Source of the DNA: CAG-791 sp045546175
Lineage (GTDB): Bacteria > Bacillota > Clostridia > Lachnospirales > Lachnospiraceae
Assembly (NCBI GenBank): GCA_045546175.1
Contig: JAZQCI010000019.1
Span: 26,582 to 90,581 of the forward strand
Length of the DNA: 64,000 nt
Reading direction: 5' to 3'
How positions within the stretch are numbered: position 1 is the first letter of the stretch; every line of letters starts with the position of its first letter. This document shows, in pieces, positions 25,348 through 34,262 of the stretch. The notes below the pieces were generated by a model. The model was not told the DNA's origin, searched no databases, and saw only the letters and a list, made by a program, of their open reading frames with translations. A program made the translations under genes and the position numbers.

Positions 25348-26021
25348 CCCTGCACAATCCTCGTTATGAAGGACCTCCTGTGAATCGGACAAGGCCCGAA
25401 TTCCCGGATCGCGTCCATGTGCTCCCTGGTCCCGTAGCCTTTATGCTTCGCGAAGCCGTACTCCGGGTACTTTTCATCCATCTCCTCCATGATCCTGTCC
25501 CTGGTCACCTTGGCCAAAATAGAGGCCGCCGCAATGGAAATGCACTTGGCGTCTCCCTTGATCACGGGCACCTGCGGGATCTGGATCCCGGGGATTGTCA
25601 CGGCGTCATTGACCAATACTGTTGGCGGAACCTTCAGCTGGCTGATCGCCAGGCGCATGGCCTCATAAGTGGCCTGCAGAATGTTGATTTCATCGATTCG
25701 GGCGGGCTCCACAAGCCCCACCGACCAGGCGAGAGCCTCCTCTTTGATCTGATCAAAGAGCATATCTCTCTTTTTTGCCGAGAGTTTCTTGGAGTCATTT
25801 AGGTACAGAATGTCGTGGTCTGCGGGCAGAATGCACGCTCCGGCGGCCACAGGCCCTGCCAGCGGTCCCCTGCCGGCCTCGTCAATGCCGGCGATCACAA
25901 TTACGTCCGAGTCCGATACAGATGAGCCAAGAGCTTCCCTGACAAGCCCGTTCTCGAACTCCCGCATTCCTTTGATCCGTTCTTTCTCCAGTTCCAGTTT
26001 GATCTTCTGTTTCTCAGTCAT
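25344..26021 (-). CDS. rnhB: Ribonuclease HII
   Basis: RNase HII removes RNA and single ribonucleotides from DNA. The 225-residue protein has AGIDEAGRGPLAGPV with the first catalytic acids, LNDSKKLSAKKR, and GDAKCISIAAASILAKVTRD. A charged N-terminal helix of about 40 residues precedes the core, as in other Firmicutes. GAGGGTGAG stands before the ATG. The gene lies between lepB (13 bases upstream) and yraN. Confidence 0.96.
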   Translation of the reverse strand: MTEKQKIKLELEKERIKGMREFENGLVREALGSSVSDSDVIVIAGIDEAGRGPLAGPVAAGACILPADHDILYLNDSKKLSAKKRDMLFDQIKEEALAWSVGLVEPARIDEINILQATYEAMRLAISQLKVPPTVLVNDAVTIPGIQIPQVPVIKGDAKCISIAAASILAKVTRDRIMEEMDEKYPEYGFAKHKGYGTREHMDAIREFGPCPIHRRSFITRIVQG

Positions 26022-26034
26022 CTCACCCTCGCTG

Positions 26035-26586
26035 TCACTTATCCGTCAGCAGCCCGAACTGGTCAAACGGATACAGGCGCAGCCACGCTCTTCCTATGAT
26101 AATGGACCGCGGCACATTTCCGACCTCGTTGTAGCGGCTGTCCAGGCTCACCTCTCTGTTGTCTCCCAGGACAAAATATTCATCGTCCCCGAGCACGATC
26201 TGCCCGGTGCGCTCCTGCGGCCGCGTCTCTCCGTACCCATAATTCTCTTCGAGGACCTTCCCGTCGATCAGAATCGTGCCGTCATCGGTGATCTCCACCG
26301 TCTCTCCGGGCATTCCGATGATCCTCTTGATGTAGTACTCGCCGGCCGGTCCATGGGGAAAGACGACGATCTCAAATCGCTCCGGCTCCCGGAAGCGGTA
26401 CGTGATCTTGTCCGTGATCAGCTGGTTGCCGTCCTCCAGGGTCGGCACCATGGAGGTTCCGATGACTTCCGTCCGCTGTCCGACATAGCGCACAATGAGA
26501 AAAGAGAGAAGAAGTACTGCCGCGATATAAAGAATATTCGAGATGATCTCTTTTATCTTCCCGTTATTGCTCTCATTTTCTTTCAC
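26035..26586 (-). CDS. lepB: Signal peptidase I
   Basis: LepB cleaves signal peptides at the outer membrane face. The 183-residue protein has one N-terminal membrane helix, the nucleophile S45 in GTSMVPTL, the general base K87 in YYIKRIIGMPGE, and the conserved FVLGDNR..S.DSR box. The start is GTG at 26586 with GGGAGGGG six bases upstream. The gene overlaps the 3' end of rbgA by 14 bases, so expression is coupled. Confidence 0.96.
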   Translation of the reverse strand: MKENESNNGKIKEIISNILYIAAVLLLSFLIVRYVGQRTEVIGTSMVPTLEDGNQLITDKITYRFREPERFEIVVFPHGPAGEYYIKRIIGMPGETVEITDDGTILIDGKVLEENYGYGETRPQERTGQIVLGDDEYFVLGDNREVSLDSRYNEVGNVPRSIIIGRAWLRLYPFDQFGLLTDK

Positions 26587-27457
26587 TTTCGTCCCCTCCC
26601 TGCGGCGGCATTTCCAGCGAGATCCTTCCGGTCTTTCCGTTTCGGAAATCGTCCAGGACCAGCTTGGAGGCCCTCTGATAGTCCGCCTCTCCGCCGGCCT
26701 TCAAGAGGTTGCGCGCCATAGCGATCTTGGTCAGGAGCTGTGCATTGTCCATGGGGAGCTCCCAGATCTCACCCTCCGGCGCATACCTGCCGGTCAGCAG
26801 AGACGGGTACTCGCGCTGCAAAAAATCGAGCAGCTCCAGGGACAGTTCCTGCTCTTCCAGGAGTTCCTGGCGGATGGCTCCCGTCAGCGCCAGGTTGACG
26901 CCGACCTGCCGGTCCTCGAACTTGGGCCACAGAATGCCGGGCGTGTCGAGGAGCTCCAGGTTCTTGTTGAGGCGGATCCACTGCTTGCCGCGCGTCACGC
27001 CGGGCTTGTTCCCCGTCTTGGCGCTGGCCTTTCCCGCGAAGGAATTAATAAATGTGGATTTGCCCACATTGGGAATCCCCACGACCATGGCCCTGAGAGG
27101 GCGTCCGACAATGCCTCTGCGCTTATCCCTCTCTCTTTTGGCAGCGCACGCCTTTTCCACATACGCCTTGATCTTTTCGTTGGCTTTTCGGGTCCGCGCG
27201 TCCATGGCGATCACCATGAAGCCCTTATCCTCGAAATATTTCTGGAACAAAGCGGTCCTCGCGGGATCCGCCATGTCCGCCTTGGTCATCAGAAGGATTC
27301 GGGCTTTGTTTCCGCACAGCGAGTCTATGTCCGGATTGCGGCTGCTCAGTGGGATTCTCGCGTCAGCGAGCTCGATCACCAGATCGACAAGTCCGATATT
27401 TTCCTGCATCATCCTGCGGGCCTTTGTCATATGCCCCGGATACCACTGATAATCCAT
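26573..27457 (-). CDS. rbgA: Ribosome biogenesis GTPase RbgA (YlqF)
   Basis: RbgA is a circularly permuted GTPase needed for late 50S assembly. The 294-residue protein starts WYPGHM, has the permuted order TKAD (G4) before GIPNVGKST (G1) and DTPG (G3), and a C-terminal helical domain. I start at ATG 27457 after AAGGAGG. The frame is open further upstream but without signals. Downstream genes are lepB and rnhB. Confidence 0.96.
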   Translation of the reverse strand: MDYQWYPGHMTKARRMMQENIGLVDLVIELADARIPLSSRNPDIDSLCGNKARILLMTKADMADPARTALFQKYFEDKGFMVIAMDARTRKANEKIKAYVEKACAAKRERDKRRGIVGRPLRAMVVGIPNVGKSTFINSFAGKASAKTGNKPGVTRGKQWIRLNKNLELLDTPGILWPKFEDRQVGVNLALTGAIRQELLEEQELSLELLDFLQREYPSLLTGRYAPEGEIWELPMDNAQLLTKIAMARNLLKAGGEADYQRASKLVLDDFRNGKTGRISLEMPPQGGDESERK

Positions 27458-27552
27458 CCGGTGTCCTCCTTTGTAATTTCCAAAACACTCAAAAACGTCA
27501 CGGCGAGCGAGCTTGCCGTTCCTTATTTTGAGTATTTTTCCAAGGTGCTGAA

Positions 27553-27590
27553 TATAAAACAAATGCCGCACTGTATTCACAGCGCGGCAT
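27553..27590 (-). terminator. Terminator after rplS
   Basis: ATGCCGCGCTGT pairs with ACAGTGCGGCAT (one G-U) and is followed on the minus strand by TTGTTTTAT, between rplS and rbgA. The weak tract allows some read-through into rbgA. Confidence 0.75.
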
Positions 27591-27612
27591 ACCATAAATC
27601 TCGCTTTGATGA

Positions 27613-27966
27613 TCAGCGGTCGTTCAGAGCCTTTACCTTGGCCTTCTTGCCGCTCAGGCTGCGGAGGTAGTTGAGCTTCGCTCTTCTGACCTTACCACGT
27701 CTCACAACGTCAACCTTCTCGACGTTGGGGCTGTGAAGAGGCCATGTCTTCTCAACACCGATTCCGCTGGATTCCTTGCGGACAGTGAAAGTGGTTCTGG
27801 GGCCGCCGCCCTGGATCTTGAGAACTGTACCCTCGAAGATCTGGATTCTCTCGCGGTTACCCTCTTTGATTCTGTTGTGTACACGTACTGTGTCACCGAC
27901 GCTGAACTGAGGAGCATTTTCCTTCAGCTGTTCTTTTTCGAGTTCTTTGATGATTTCGTAGTTCAT
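27613..27966 (-). CDS. rplS: 50S ribosomal protein L19
   Basis: L19 lies at the 30S-50S interface. The 117-residue protein has FSVGDTVRVHNRIKEGNRERIQIFEG and ends RAKLNYLRSLSGKKAKVKAL, the normal family length. TAAGGAGATTAAA precedes the ATG. It closes the ylxM-to-rplS ribosome/SRP cluster and is separated from trmD by a 143-base gap that may hold its own promoter. Confidence 0.98.
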   Translation of the reverse strand: MNYEIIKELEKEQLKENAPQFSVGDTVRVHNRIKEGNRERIQIFEGTVLKIQGGGPRTTFTVRKESSGIGVEKTWPLHSPNVEKVDVVRRGKVRRAKLNYLRSLSGKKAKVKALNDR

Positions 27967-28071
27967 TTTAATCTCCTTATACTGGGGACGTTCTTGCCGT
28001 TGTGCTCCGCCTTACGGGCCGCAGCAGAGGACCGTCTACGATTTTGGACATGTTGTCAACGCAACATTAGT

Positions 28072-28100
28072 ACTTTACCACAAGGAAAGCAGATATGCAA
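28072..28100 (-). promoter_or_regulatory. Candidate internal promoter for rplS
   Basis: Minus-strand TTGCAT (28095-28100) and TAAAGT (28072-28077) are 17 bases apart, directly after the trmD stop. The leader would be about 100 bases, enough for an autoregulatory structure, but I see no clear L19-leader consensus. Confidence 0.4.
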
Positions 28101-28109
28101 GCCCTAATA

Positions 28110-28838
28110 TCAGCCCCTTCGCTTTCCTTTTTTCTCTGCCTCCGGATGCTCTTCCATGTATTTCTCATACAGATCCGGCCTTCTCTCTTTTGTCCTCTTA
28201 AGGGACTGCTCCCTCCGCCACTGGTCCACTTTGGCGTGGTCTCCCGACAGAAGGACGGCGGGGACCGACTTGTCTCTCCAGACCTCGGGGCGCGAATACT
28301 GCGGATATTCCAGCAGTCCGTTCATGAAGGAATCCGTGTCCGCCGACACGCCGTTCCCGAGCACTCCCGGGATCAGCCTCGAGACCGTGTCGATGACCAC
28401 CATGGCCGGCAGCTCACCGCCCGTCAAAACATAGTCCCCGATCGAGATCTCGTCCGTCACGACTTCCTCGAGCACCCTCTCATCGATGCCCTCGTAGTGG
28501 CCGCAGAGAATGATCAGGTTCTCCTCCTGCGCCAGCTCCTTGGCTTTCTGCTGGGAGAAAATACTGCCCTGCGGCGTCATATAGACAACTCTCGCCGGTT
28601 TCTCAAGGCCGCTCTGCACTGCCATACAGGCGTCATAGACGGGCTGCGCCTGCATCAGCATGCCGGCTCCGCCGCCGTACGTGTAATCGTCCACTTTTTT
28701 GTGCTTATTCGCGGCGTAGTCCCGAATATTGATCGCGCTCAGACTGACGAGCCCCTTCTGCATCGCTCTTCCGGTTATGCTCGTGCTCAGTCCCTGCTCG
28801 ATCATCTCGGGAAACAGCGTCAAAACATAGAAATTCAT
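28110..28838 (-). CDS. trmD: tRNA (guanine-37-N1)-methyltransferase
   Basis: TrmD methylates G37 next to the anticodon and prevents frameshifting. The 242-residue protein starts MNFYVLTLFPEM and has the knotted SAM pocket motifs LCGHYEGID and IGDYVLTGGELPA. Its start overlaps the rimM stop by one base (TGATG). It belongs to the conserved rpsP-khpA-rimM-trmD-rplS order. Confidence 0.97.
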   Translation of the reverse strand: MNFYVLTLFPEMIEQGLSTSITGRAMQKGLVSLSAINIRDYAANKHKKVDDYTYGGGAGMLMQAQPVYDACMAVQSGLEKPARVVYMTPQGSIFSQQKAKELAQEENLIILCGHYEGIDERVLEEVVTDEISIGDYVLTGGELPAMVVIDTVSRLIPGVLGNGVSADTDSFMNGLLEYPQYSRPEVWRDKSVPAVLLSGDHAKVDQWRREQSLKRTKERRPDLYEKYMEEHPEAEKKGKRRG

Positions 28839-29350
28839 CAGAGATTCTCCAGTCCGGGAAGAAGGTGGACCTTCATCGTTCCCTCTTCAAGATTTACATC
28901 AAGGATACATTCCGGGATCGCCGGGATCAGAAGGCTCTTTCCGCTCTCGCTCCGGACGTCATAGACGTTGTTGGCGCCGGTCTCGATCACGTCCTTGATC
29001 TCGCCCAGCTCTCTCCCGTCATCCGCGGTGACTTTGAGCCCCAGCAGATCCGGAATAAAATATTCCCCTTCCTCCAGTTCGATCGCGTCCTCTCTGGGGA
29101 TCAGCAGTTCCGCTCCCTTGAGCCGTTCCACATCCTCGATCCTGTCCATCTCTTCAAAGCCCAGGATCACGAATTTTTTGAAGAATTTGACGCTTCGGAT
29201 CTTGAGAGTCCTCTCCTCGCGTCCTGTATCCATTATGACCTGTTTCAGGTCCAGGAATCTCCTCGGCTCATCGGTCGTGGGGAAGACCTTGACCTCACCG
29301 CGAAGTCCGTGTGTACCGGCGATCACGCCTACTCTGAATCTTTCTACCAT
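28838..29350 (-). CDS. rimM: 16S rRNA processing protein RimM
   Basis: RimM helps mature the 30S head. The 170-residue protein opens with FRVGVIAGTHGLRGEVKVFP and has the C-terminal PRC-barrel (YFIPDLLGLKV). I start at ATG 29350, after AAAGGATTAAA; a longer open frame upstream runs through a hairpin and is unlikely. The stop overlaps the trmD start. Confidence 0.95.
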   Translation of the reverse strand: MVERFRVGVIAGTHGLRGEVKVFPTTDEPRRFLDLKQVIMDTGREERTLKIRSVKFFKKFVILGFEEMDRIEDVERLKGAELLIPREDAIELEEGEYFIPDLLGLKVTADDGRELGEIKDVIETGANNVYDVRSESGKSLLIPAIPECILDVNLEEGTMKVHLLPGLENL

Positions 29351-29402
29351 TTTAATCCTTTTCACGAAAACCCTGCCCTGCATAAGGCAGAGTCCCTTTT
29401 CG

Positions 29403-29435
29403 ACAAAAGAAGCGGCAGCGAGTCCCCGCTGCCGC
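29403..29435 (-). terminator. Attenuator-like hairpin between khpA and rimM
   Basis: A 9-pair GC-rich stem (GCGGCAGCG/CGCTGCCGC) is followed on the minus strand by TTCTTTTGT. It would reduce transcription from the rpsP-khpA part into rimM-trmD. Confidence 0.6.
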
Positions 29436-29468
29436 CGCATAAAAGCTTTAAGCTATTCAATCGGCTGC

Positions 29469-29696
29469 TCAGTCGATGTCCACATCCACTCTGATATCCT
29501 CTCGGGAGGCTGCAGCCTTGACGACAGAACGGATCGCCTTAGCGATTCTGCCCTGTTTGCCAATGACTTTGCCCATGTCAGAAGGTGCGACATGAAGCTG
29601 GATCCGGATGTTCTTGCCCTCCTGCGTCTGCGTGACGACAACTTCATCGGGATGATCGACAAGCGCCTTGGCGATCAATTCAACTAATTCTCTCAT
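29469..29696 (-). CDS. khpA: KH-domain RNA-binding protein KhpA
   Basis: KhpA is a small KH protein that binds RNA, often with KhpB/Jag, and affects division and cell-wall synthesis in some Firmicutes. The 75-residue protein has the GxxG-type loop in MGKVIGKQGRIAKAIR. It sits in the standard place between rpsP and rimM. GGAAGGAATATTT precedes the ATG. Confidence 0.93.
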   Translation of the reverse strand: MRELVELIAKALVDHPDEVVVTQTQEGKNIRIQLHVAPSDMGKVIGKQGRIAKAIRSVVKAAASREDIRVDVDID

Positions 29697-29749
29697 AAAT
29701 ATTCCTTCCGACTGTCAGGTCCGAACTTAGCGATCACAAAGGATCACAA

Positions 29750-29992
29750 TTATTTTACGCCGGCCTGTTTGAACAGCTTCTTAACAACAGTAGTGGGCTG
29801 TGCGCCGTTGGCGATCCACTTCTTAGCTGCCTCAGCGTCAACCTTGACCTCTGCGGGATCTGTATTGGGATTGTAGGTTCCGATCTCCTCGATAGCTCTG
29901 CCGCTCCTGGGAGTGGATGCCTCAGCTACCACGATTCTGTACATCGGTACCTTCTTCTCACCGATTCTCTTCAATCTGATCTTAACTGCCAT
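29750..29992 (-). CDS. rpsP: 30S ribosomal protein S16
   Basis: S16 stabilises the 30S body. The 80-residue protein starts MAVKIRLKRIGEKKVPMYRIVV and has the EIGTYNP motif, typical of the family. TTAAGGAGGAAATCAAAGTC precedes the ATG. The next gene is khpA. Confidence 0.98.
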   Translation of the reverse strand: MAVKIRLKRIGEKKVPMYRIVVAEASTPRSGRAIEEIGTYNPNTDPAEVKVDAEAAKKWIANGAQPTTVVKKLFKQAGVK

Positions 29993-30123
29993 GACTTTGA
30001 TTTCCTCCTTAAGAAAATGATTGCTTTGTTTGGTGTGCCCTTGGCCGTCATAGTGCCGGGCACGATATTTTGAACAGAATAAACTTCTGATTCATACATT
30101 TGTTACTGTGACGGATCCGGAAC

Positions 30124-31536
30124 TCAGAAGGGGAATCCCCCTCTTCCTCCCATGCCGCCCATACCGCCGAATCCACCCATGCCGCCCATGCCGCCGAACG
30201 GATTGGCGTTTCTGCGCCTCTTGCCTTTCTTGCCGCCGGCCTGCTTCATCAGCTTGGACATCTGGTTGAACTGCTTGATAAAGCGGTTGACCTCCGCGAT
30301 GTCGTTGCCGGAGCCCTTGGCGATCCTGTACTTGCGCTGGGGTGTCAAAAGCTTGGGATTCATGCGCTCTTCCGGGGTCATGCTCAGGACGATCGCTTCC
30401 GTGCGCTTTAGCTGTTTATCATCGATGACGCTCTCGAGCTGGTCCTTCTTGATCCCGAGTCCGGGAAGCATTCCCAGAACACTTGAAAGGCCGCCCATTT
30501 TCCTCATCTGCTTGAGGCTGTTGAGGTAATCGTTGAAGTCGAACTTGCCTTTCTTGAGGTGAGAGACCATATCTCGGCTCTCCTGCTCATCCTGCTTGTC
30601 CAGCGTCTGCTGGGCCTTGTCGATGAGAGTGAGCACGTCGCCCATGCCCAGGATTCGCCCCGCCATACGGTCGGGGTAAAACTGTTCGAGGTCTGTCAAC
30701 TTCTCGCCCATACCTACGTACAGGATGGGCTTGCCTGTGACCGCCTTGATCGACAGCGCCGCACCGCCTCGGGTGTCGCCATCCATCTTGGAGAGGATCA
30801 CGCCGTCCACGCCGACCTTCTCGTCGAAAGTCTTGGCGACGTTGACCGCTTCCTGACCGGTCATGGCGTCAACTACCAGGATGGTCTGGTGTACCGCGAC
30901 TGCCTTCTTGATGTCCTCGAGCTCTTTCATCATCGCCTCGTCGATCTGCAGACGTCCTGCCGTATCGAGGATGACGAGATTCTCTTTATTCTTGGTCGCG
31001 TGCTCGATCGCCGCCTTGGCAATGTCGGCGGGATCGTGCCTGTCGCCCATGGTGAAGACTTCGACGCCCTGCTTTTCTCCGTTGACCTGCAGCTGTTTGA
31101 TAGCTGCCGGACGGTAGATGTCCAGCGCGACCAGCAGAGGCTTCTTGCCTTTCTGCTTGAACTTGCCGGCGATCTTGGCGGCCGTCGTGGTCTTACCTGC
31201 ACCTTGCAGACCGACCATCATGATGACTGTCATCTGTTTGCCGGGCTGCAGCTCGAGCTCCGTGGTCTCGCTTCCCATCAGCTCGGTCATCTCTTCGTTT
31301 ACGATCTTGATGACCATCTGCGCGGGATTGAGGCCGCTCATGACCTCTTCGCCGACTGCCCTCTCCTGTACGGAGTTAACAAACTGTTTGACCACCTTGA
31401 AGTTTACATCCGCTTCAAGAAGCGCCATCTTGACTTCGCGCATGGCGGCCTTGACATCGCTCTCGGTGAGCTTGCCCTTGCCGCTCAGTTTGCTGAATAT
31501 GCTGTTTAGCTTTTCTGTTAAGCTGTCAAATGCCAT
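30124..31536 (-). CDS. ffh: Signal recognition particle protein Ffh
   Basis: Ffh binds signal peptides and, with FtsY (37057), delivers ribosomes to the membrane. The 470-residue protein has the N domain, the G domain with GLQGAGKTT, DTAGR and TKMDGDTRGGAALS, and the Met-rich M domain. It ends in a Gly/Met repeat tail (GGMGGFGGMGG). The upstream partner ylxM is about 40 bases away. Confidence 0.97.
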   Translation of the reverse strand: MAFDSLTEKLNSIFSKLSGKGKLTESDVKAAMREVKMALLEADVNFKVVKQFVNSVQERAVGEEVMSGLNPAQMVIKIVNEEMTELMGSETTELELQPGKQMTVIMMVGLQGAGKTTTAAKIAGKFKQKGKKPLLVALDIYRPAAIKQLQVNGEKQGVEVFTMGDRHDPADIAKAAIEHATKNKENLVILDTAGRLQIDEAMMKELEDIKKAVAVHQTILVVDAMTGQEAVNVAKTFDEKVGVDGVILSKMDGDTRGGAALSIKAVTGKPILYVGMGEKLTDLEQFYPDRMAGRILGMGDVLTLIDKAQQTLDKQDEQESRDMVSHLKKGKFDFNDYLNSLKQMRKMGGLSSVLGMLPGLGIKKDQLESVIDDKQLKRTEAIVLSMTPEERMNPKLLTPQRKYRIAKGSGNDIAEVNRFIKQFNQMSKLMKQAGGKKGKRRRNANPFGGMGGMGGFGGMGGMGGRGGFPF

Positions 31537-31578
31537 ATAGACGTTCCTTTTTGTGGTGTTAGCAGCCGCCGTGTCTGA

Positions 31579-31923
31579 TCAGGATTCCAGATCCGAACAG
31601 ATTTCTTCCGCGATTCCCAGCAGTACGGACGCCTGCGTCCGGGGAATCTCTCCCGAAGAAGCCATCGTCCGCAATTTCTCGGCGGACTCCCTGATCTTTC
31701 CAAAGCGTCTGATCATTCCGAGCTTCTTCTCGTACTCCCGCATGATCGCTGTACATCTTCTCACAAGATCATGCCCCGCCTGCTTGCTGACGCCTTCCGC
31801 CTCAGCGACTTCATTCAATGATAAATTGTCATAGACGACCTTCTCGTAGATCTTCTGCTGATGCCCAGTGAGAAGCGAGCCGTAAAAGTCATACAGAAGG
31901 CCCTGTTCAACGATCTTTTCCAT
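31579..31923 (-). CDS. ylxM: YlxM-family helix-turn-helix protein (SRP-associated)
   Basis: YlxM is a small sigma70-region-4-like protein that accompanies ffh in Firmicutes and can act with SRP. The 114-residue product starts MEKIVEQGLLYDFYGSLLT and has the HTH LSLNEVAEAEGVSKQAGHDLVRR. ATG 31923 is supported by homology. The best promoter is so close that the mRNA would have only about four leader bases. Confidence 0.9.
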   Translation of the reverse strand: MEKIVEQGLLYDFYGSLLTGHQQKIYEKVVYDNLSLNEVAEAEGVSKQAGHDLVRRCTAIMREYEKKLGMIRRFGKIRESAEKLRTMASSGEIPRTQASVLLGIAEEICSDLES

Positions 31924-31933
31924 CACCTGACCT

Positions 31934-31962
31934 ATATTACATTCACGGCGGTCAGGTGTCAA
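31934..31962 (-). promoter_or_regulatory. Promoter of ylxM-ffh
   Basis: A consensus TTGACA (31957-31962) and TAATAT (31934-31939) are separated by exactly 17 bases on the minus strand. The predicted start point is near 31927, only a few bases before the ylxM ATG, so the transcript would be almost leaderless. Confidence 0.7.
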
Positions 31963-31973
31963 GTGTTTTTTCT

Positions 31974-32330
31974 TTACTCGGCAATCTCTGCCATGTTGAA
32001 CACCGCCGGGTGTTCAGTAACCTCAAAATCGACGTCGTGTGTTGTCAGGTAGTCACATCCTGAACTTTTGCACCTGTAAAAAAAGCGAAACGGCGTTGTC
32101 TTCATGCGAAGCGGCGGCGTAAAACCTGGGTCCTTGCCGCTGATATAGATATCCAGCCATCGATCCGTCTGCTCAAATATGGGCAGCCTTTTTTCCGCAT
32201 GGTCTCGGTCCAGCGTATCCGCATAATACTTCTGTCCATCAAACCATAATCCGGTTACTGCATCGCCGTCACTGGCAACTGTGATGCCGCCAAGCGGCGA
32301 ATGATAGTGGTGAATGTATTCCATGCGCAA
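31974..32330 (-). pseudogene. Fused remnant: Ogt-type methyltransferase N-terminus plus YbaK/ProX-type N-terminal fragment
   Basis: Residues 1-82 match the N-terminal part of methylated-DNA-cysteine methyltransferases (YHSPLGGITVASDGDAVTGLWF and FTPPLRMKTTPFR). The chain then leaves that family before the DNA-binding helix and the PCHR active site. The last 25 residues (LTTHDVDFEVTEHPAVFNMAE) look like the start of a YbaK/prolyl-tRNA-editing protein and stop after about one strand and helix. Neither fragment can be functional. It looks like a deletion that joined two neighbouring genes. Confidence 0.7.
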
Positions 32331-32335
32331 GCATC

Positions 32336-32968
32336 CTATTCATTGACAACATGTGCGGCAAAGAACGCGCACTCCTCATCGTTGCAGAGCTTCGCGTACG
32401 GCTCTTTCATATTACAGTGAAATACGTGGCCAAGCTCTTTGCCGACAGGGCTGTAGTCATGGTACTCGGCTTCTACTCCCTTGGAAGTCAGAAGCTCAAC
32501 AAATGGTTTCGCTCTTTCCCTGAGAAAGTCTTTGTTCGATGTCATGACAAAGGACGGAGGGAACTCTGCAGTGATATTGGCAGCTATATCCATTTCCTTC
32601 GCATCCACTTGCGAAGGTTTCTGCAAATAGCACTTGATCAACATCTTGTCCTTATGCAGGTCCGGAATGTAGAACCCGCAATTGAGCGCGCAGGCTCTTA
32701 TGTCGAACGCCGGAATCTCAAGTCCCAAAAGCAATGCATAGGATGGATAGTAAATATCAAGAACCTGTTCGGGATCATTCCCATACGCCAGGTCCTTTAT
32801 TTTGACAATATCCGCAGGCTCTGTCAGCCCTGCGTCCCTGATCTCGTCATTGGCGCCGAAGAGTTCCCTCACTCTTGCGGCAAAAAGATACTCGGGTCCC
32901 ATCTTTTTCAGCCCACCGGCCACTGTATTCTTCTGCGCATTACTTGCTGATCGCATAGCATCTTTCAT
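32336..32968 (-). pseudogene. Alpha/beta-hydrolase (esterase) remnant with internal deletion
   Basis: The N-terminus (GGLKKMGPEYLFAARVREL, then DPEQVLDIYYP) and the C-terminal half (RACALNCGFY, PPSFVMTSNKDFLRERAKPFVELL, GHVFHCNM) fit HSL/acetyl-esterase-type hydrolases of about 300 residues. The middle is missing: after YYP the chain jumps to YALLLGLEIP, so the HGGG oxyanion hole and the GDSAGG nucleophile are absent. The junction is near 32738-32748. The catalytic His region survives. At 210 residues the reading frame is intact but should be inactive. Confidence 0.7.
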
Positions 32969-33052
32969 TGTTTTGCTGCCTTCCCTTTGTTTGCCCGGAT
33001 GGATTACTCTGCTTTCCAGGTTGGATTCTTATTCTGCGAAATCCCGCAAATC

Positions 33053-34210
33053 CTACACCTTTTCCAAGCCTCTATCATTGTTTTGCCTGCTGAACCGCCA
33101 TATCTCCGCAAATACTGCGAACACATACAGGACAGAGACCAGGATATTGAGCTTCATGTTTGCCCGCAGCAGGATCATCGCCGCCACAAAGGCAACGGTC
33201 GTCACCGCAATCGGCGTCATAAAGCGCTGACACAGCTTGAGCTCCGGCTTCGCATACAGTTGCAGCGCAAACAGGCAGAAAAAGTACAGCAGTAAAGAGG
33301 CGATCAGAAAAAGGATCTTGGGCCACAGCAGCACGTTTTCATCTCTCATGAACTCCAGTGATGCCGTGATACAGTTCATGGCCAGAATCAGGAAAATGTG
33401 AATGATCATGTAATTAATTCCCGCGGTCTTTCTTTCCCGGTCTATGATCCGGTCATAGAGCAGCTCGTAGCAGAGAAACAGTCCTACCACGATCAGAAAG
33501 CACATCGCCGAAAAGTAGACTGCATTCAATGTGAGCGCTTCGTCAAAATAGGAAGCAATCGCAATGATCATCTCTCCAAAGGTAAAGACCACGTATAACA
33601 TTGCTCTCTCTGAGAGGTGCACAAAATCCACCAGCGCAGCCTTGTTCTCATCCGCAAATATCCGCGTCAATACAATGCCGAACAGAATCGGCACGCCTAT
33701 CAGAAATCGACCCGTGCGGGCATACGTAGGCAGTACCGCCAGTACCAACGCCGCTTCTCCGAAGAGAACGATCATCATGCGCTTAATGGCGCGTTCCACC
33801 GCCGGTTGTCCTCTATGATTGCGCAGTTCAATCGCATATTGCACTCCAATATTGATCAGGATGAGCGCCCATGCAAAGTGAATCTTTCTCTGATAGCTGT
33901 CCCACCTGGGTCCGATTCCTTCTCCGATATAGTAGAGCAGATACATATTCAGTAAAAGGGCAATATGGTCGCGCAGACCATTTCGCCCATGCATGTTGAT
34001 ATAGTAGGTAGAATAATTCCAGATCTGTATGATCGCGAGCGTGCAGAACACATAGATCAGAAACGTCGATCCTGTAACGAATCCCCCCTCTACCTGGCGC
34101 AGCAGCGAGTTGTTTCGCCCTATGATGTAGACAAAAACCAGATCGTAGATCAGCTCCAGATATTCAACCTTTTTCTCTTCTTTTTGCAACCTGTCTTTCT
34201 CCTTCATCAT
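33053..34210 (-). CDS. LtrA-family (low temperature requirement) membrane protein
   Basis: The 385-residue protein has about ten membrane helices and the family signatures: the N-terminal ELIYDLVFVYIIGR and the central FTFGEMIIAI. LtrA was first described in Listeria as needed for growth in the cold; its biochemical role is unknown. The ATG at 34210 lacks a clear upstream site. A TTG 7 codons later has AAGGAG nine bases before it and may be the real start. It appears to be the only intact gene in the 31974-34676 patch. Confidence 0.8.
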   Translation of the reverse strand: MMKEKDRLQKEEKKVEYLELIYDLVFVYIIGRNNSLLRQVEGGFVTGSTFLIYVFCTLAIIQIWNYSTYYINMHGRNGLRDHIALLLNMYLLYYIGEGIGPRWDSYQRKIHFAWALILINIGVQYAIELRNHRGQPAVERAIKRMMIVLFGEAALVLAVLPTYARTGRFLIGVPILFGIVLTRIFADENKAALVDFVHLSERAMLYVVFTFGEMIIAIASYFDEALTLNAVYFSAMCFLIVVGLFLCYELLYDRIIDRERKTAGINYMIIHIFLILAMNCITASLEFMRDENVLLWPKILFLIASLLLYFFCLFALQLYAKPELKLCQRFMTPIAVTTVAFVAAMILLRANMKLNILVSVLYVFAVFAEIWRFSRQNNDRGLEKV

Positions 34211-34262
34211 GCACAGATTTTCAGTCTAAGAAATGACATGTCCTGCCGTTATTACAGCTTCA

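Noticed and set aside
27967..28109. L19 leader RNA before rplS
   Set aside because: The gap is long enough, but I could not find a convincing consensus fold; only a possible promoter is listed.
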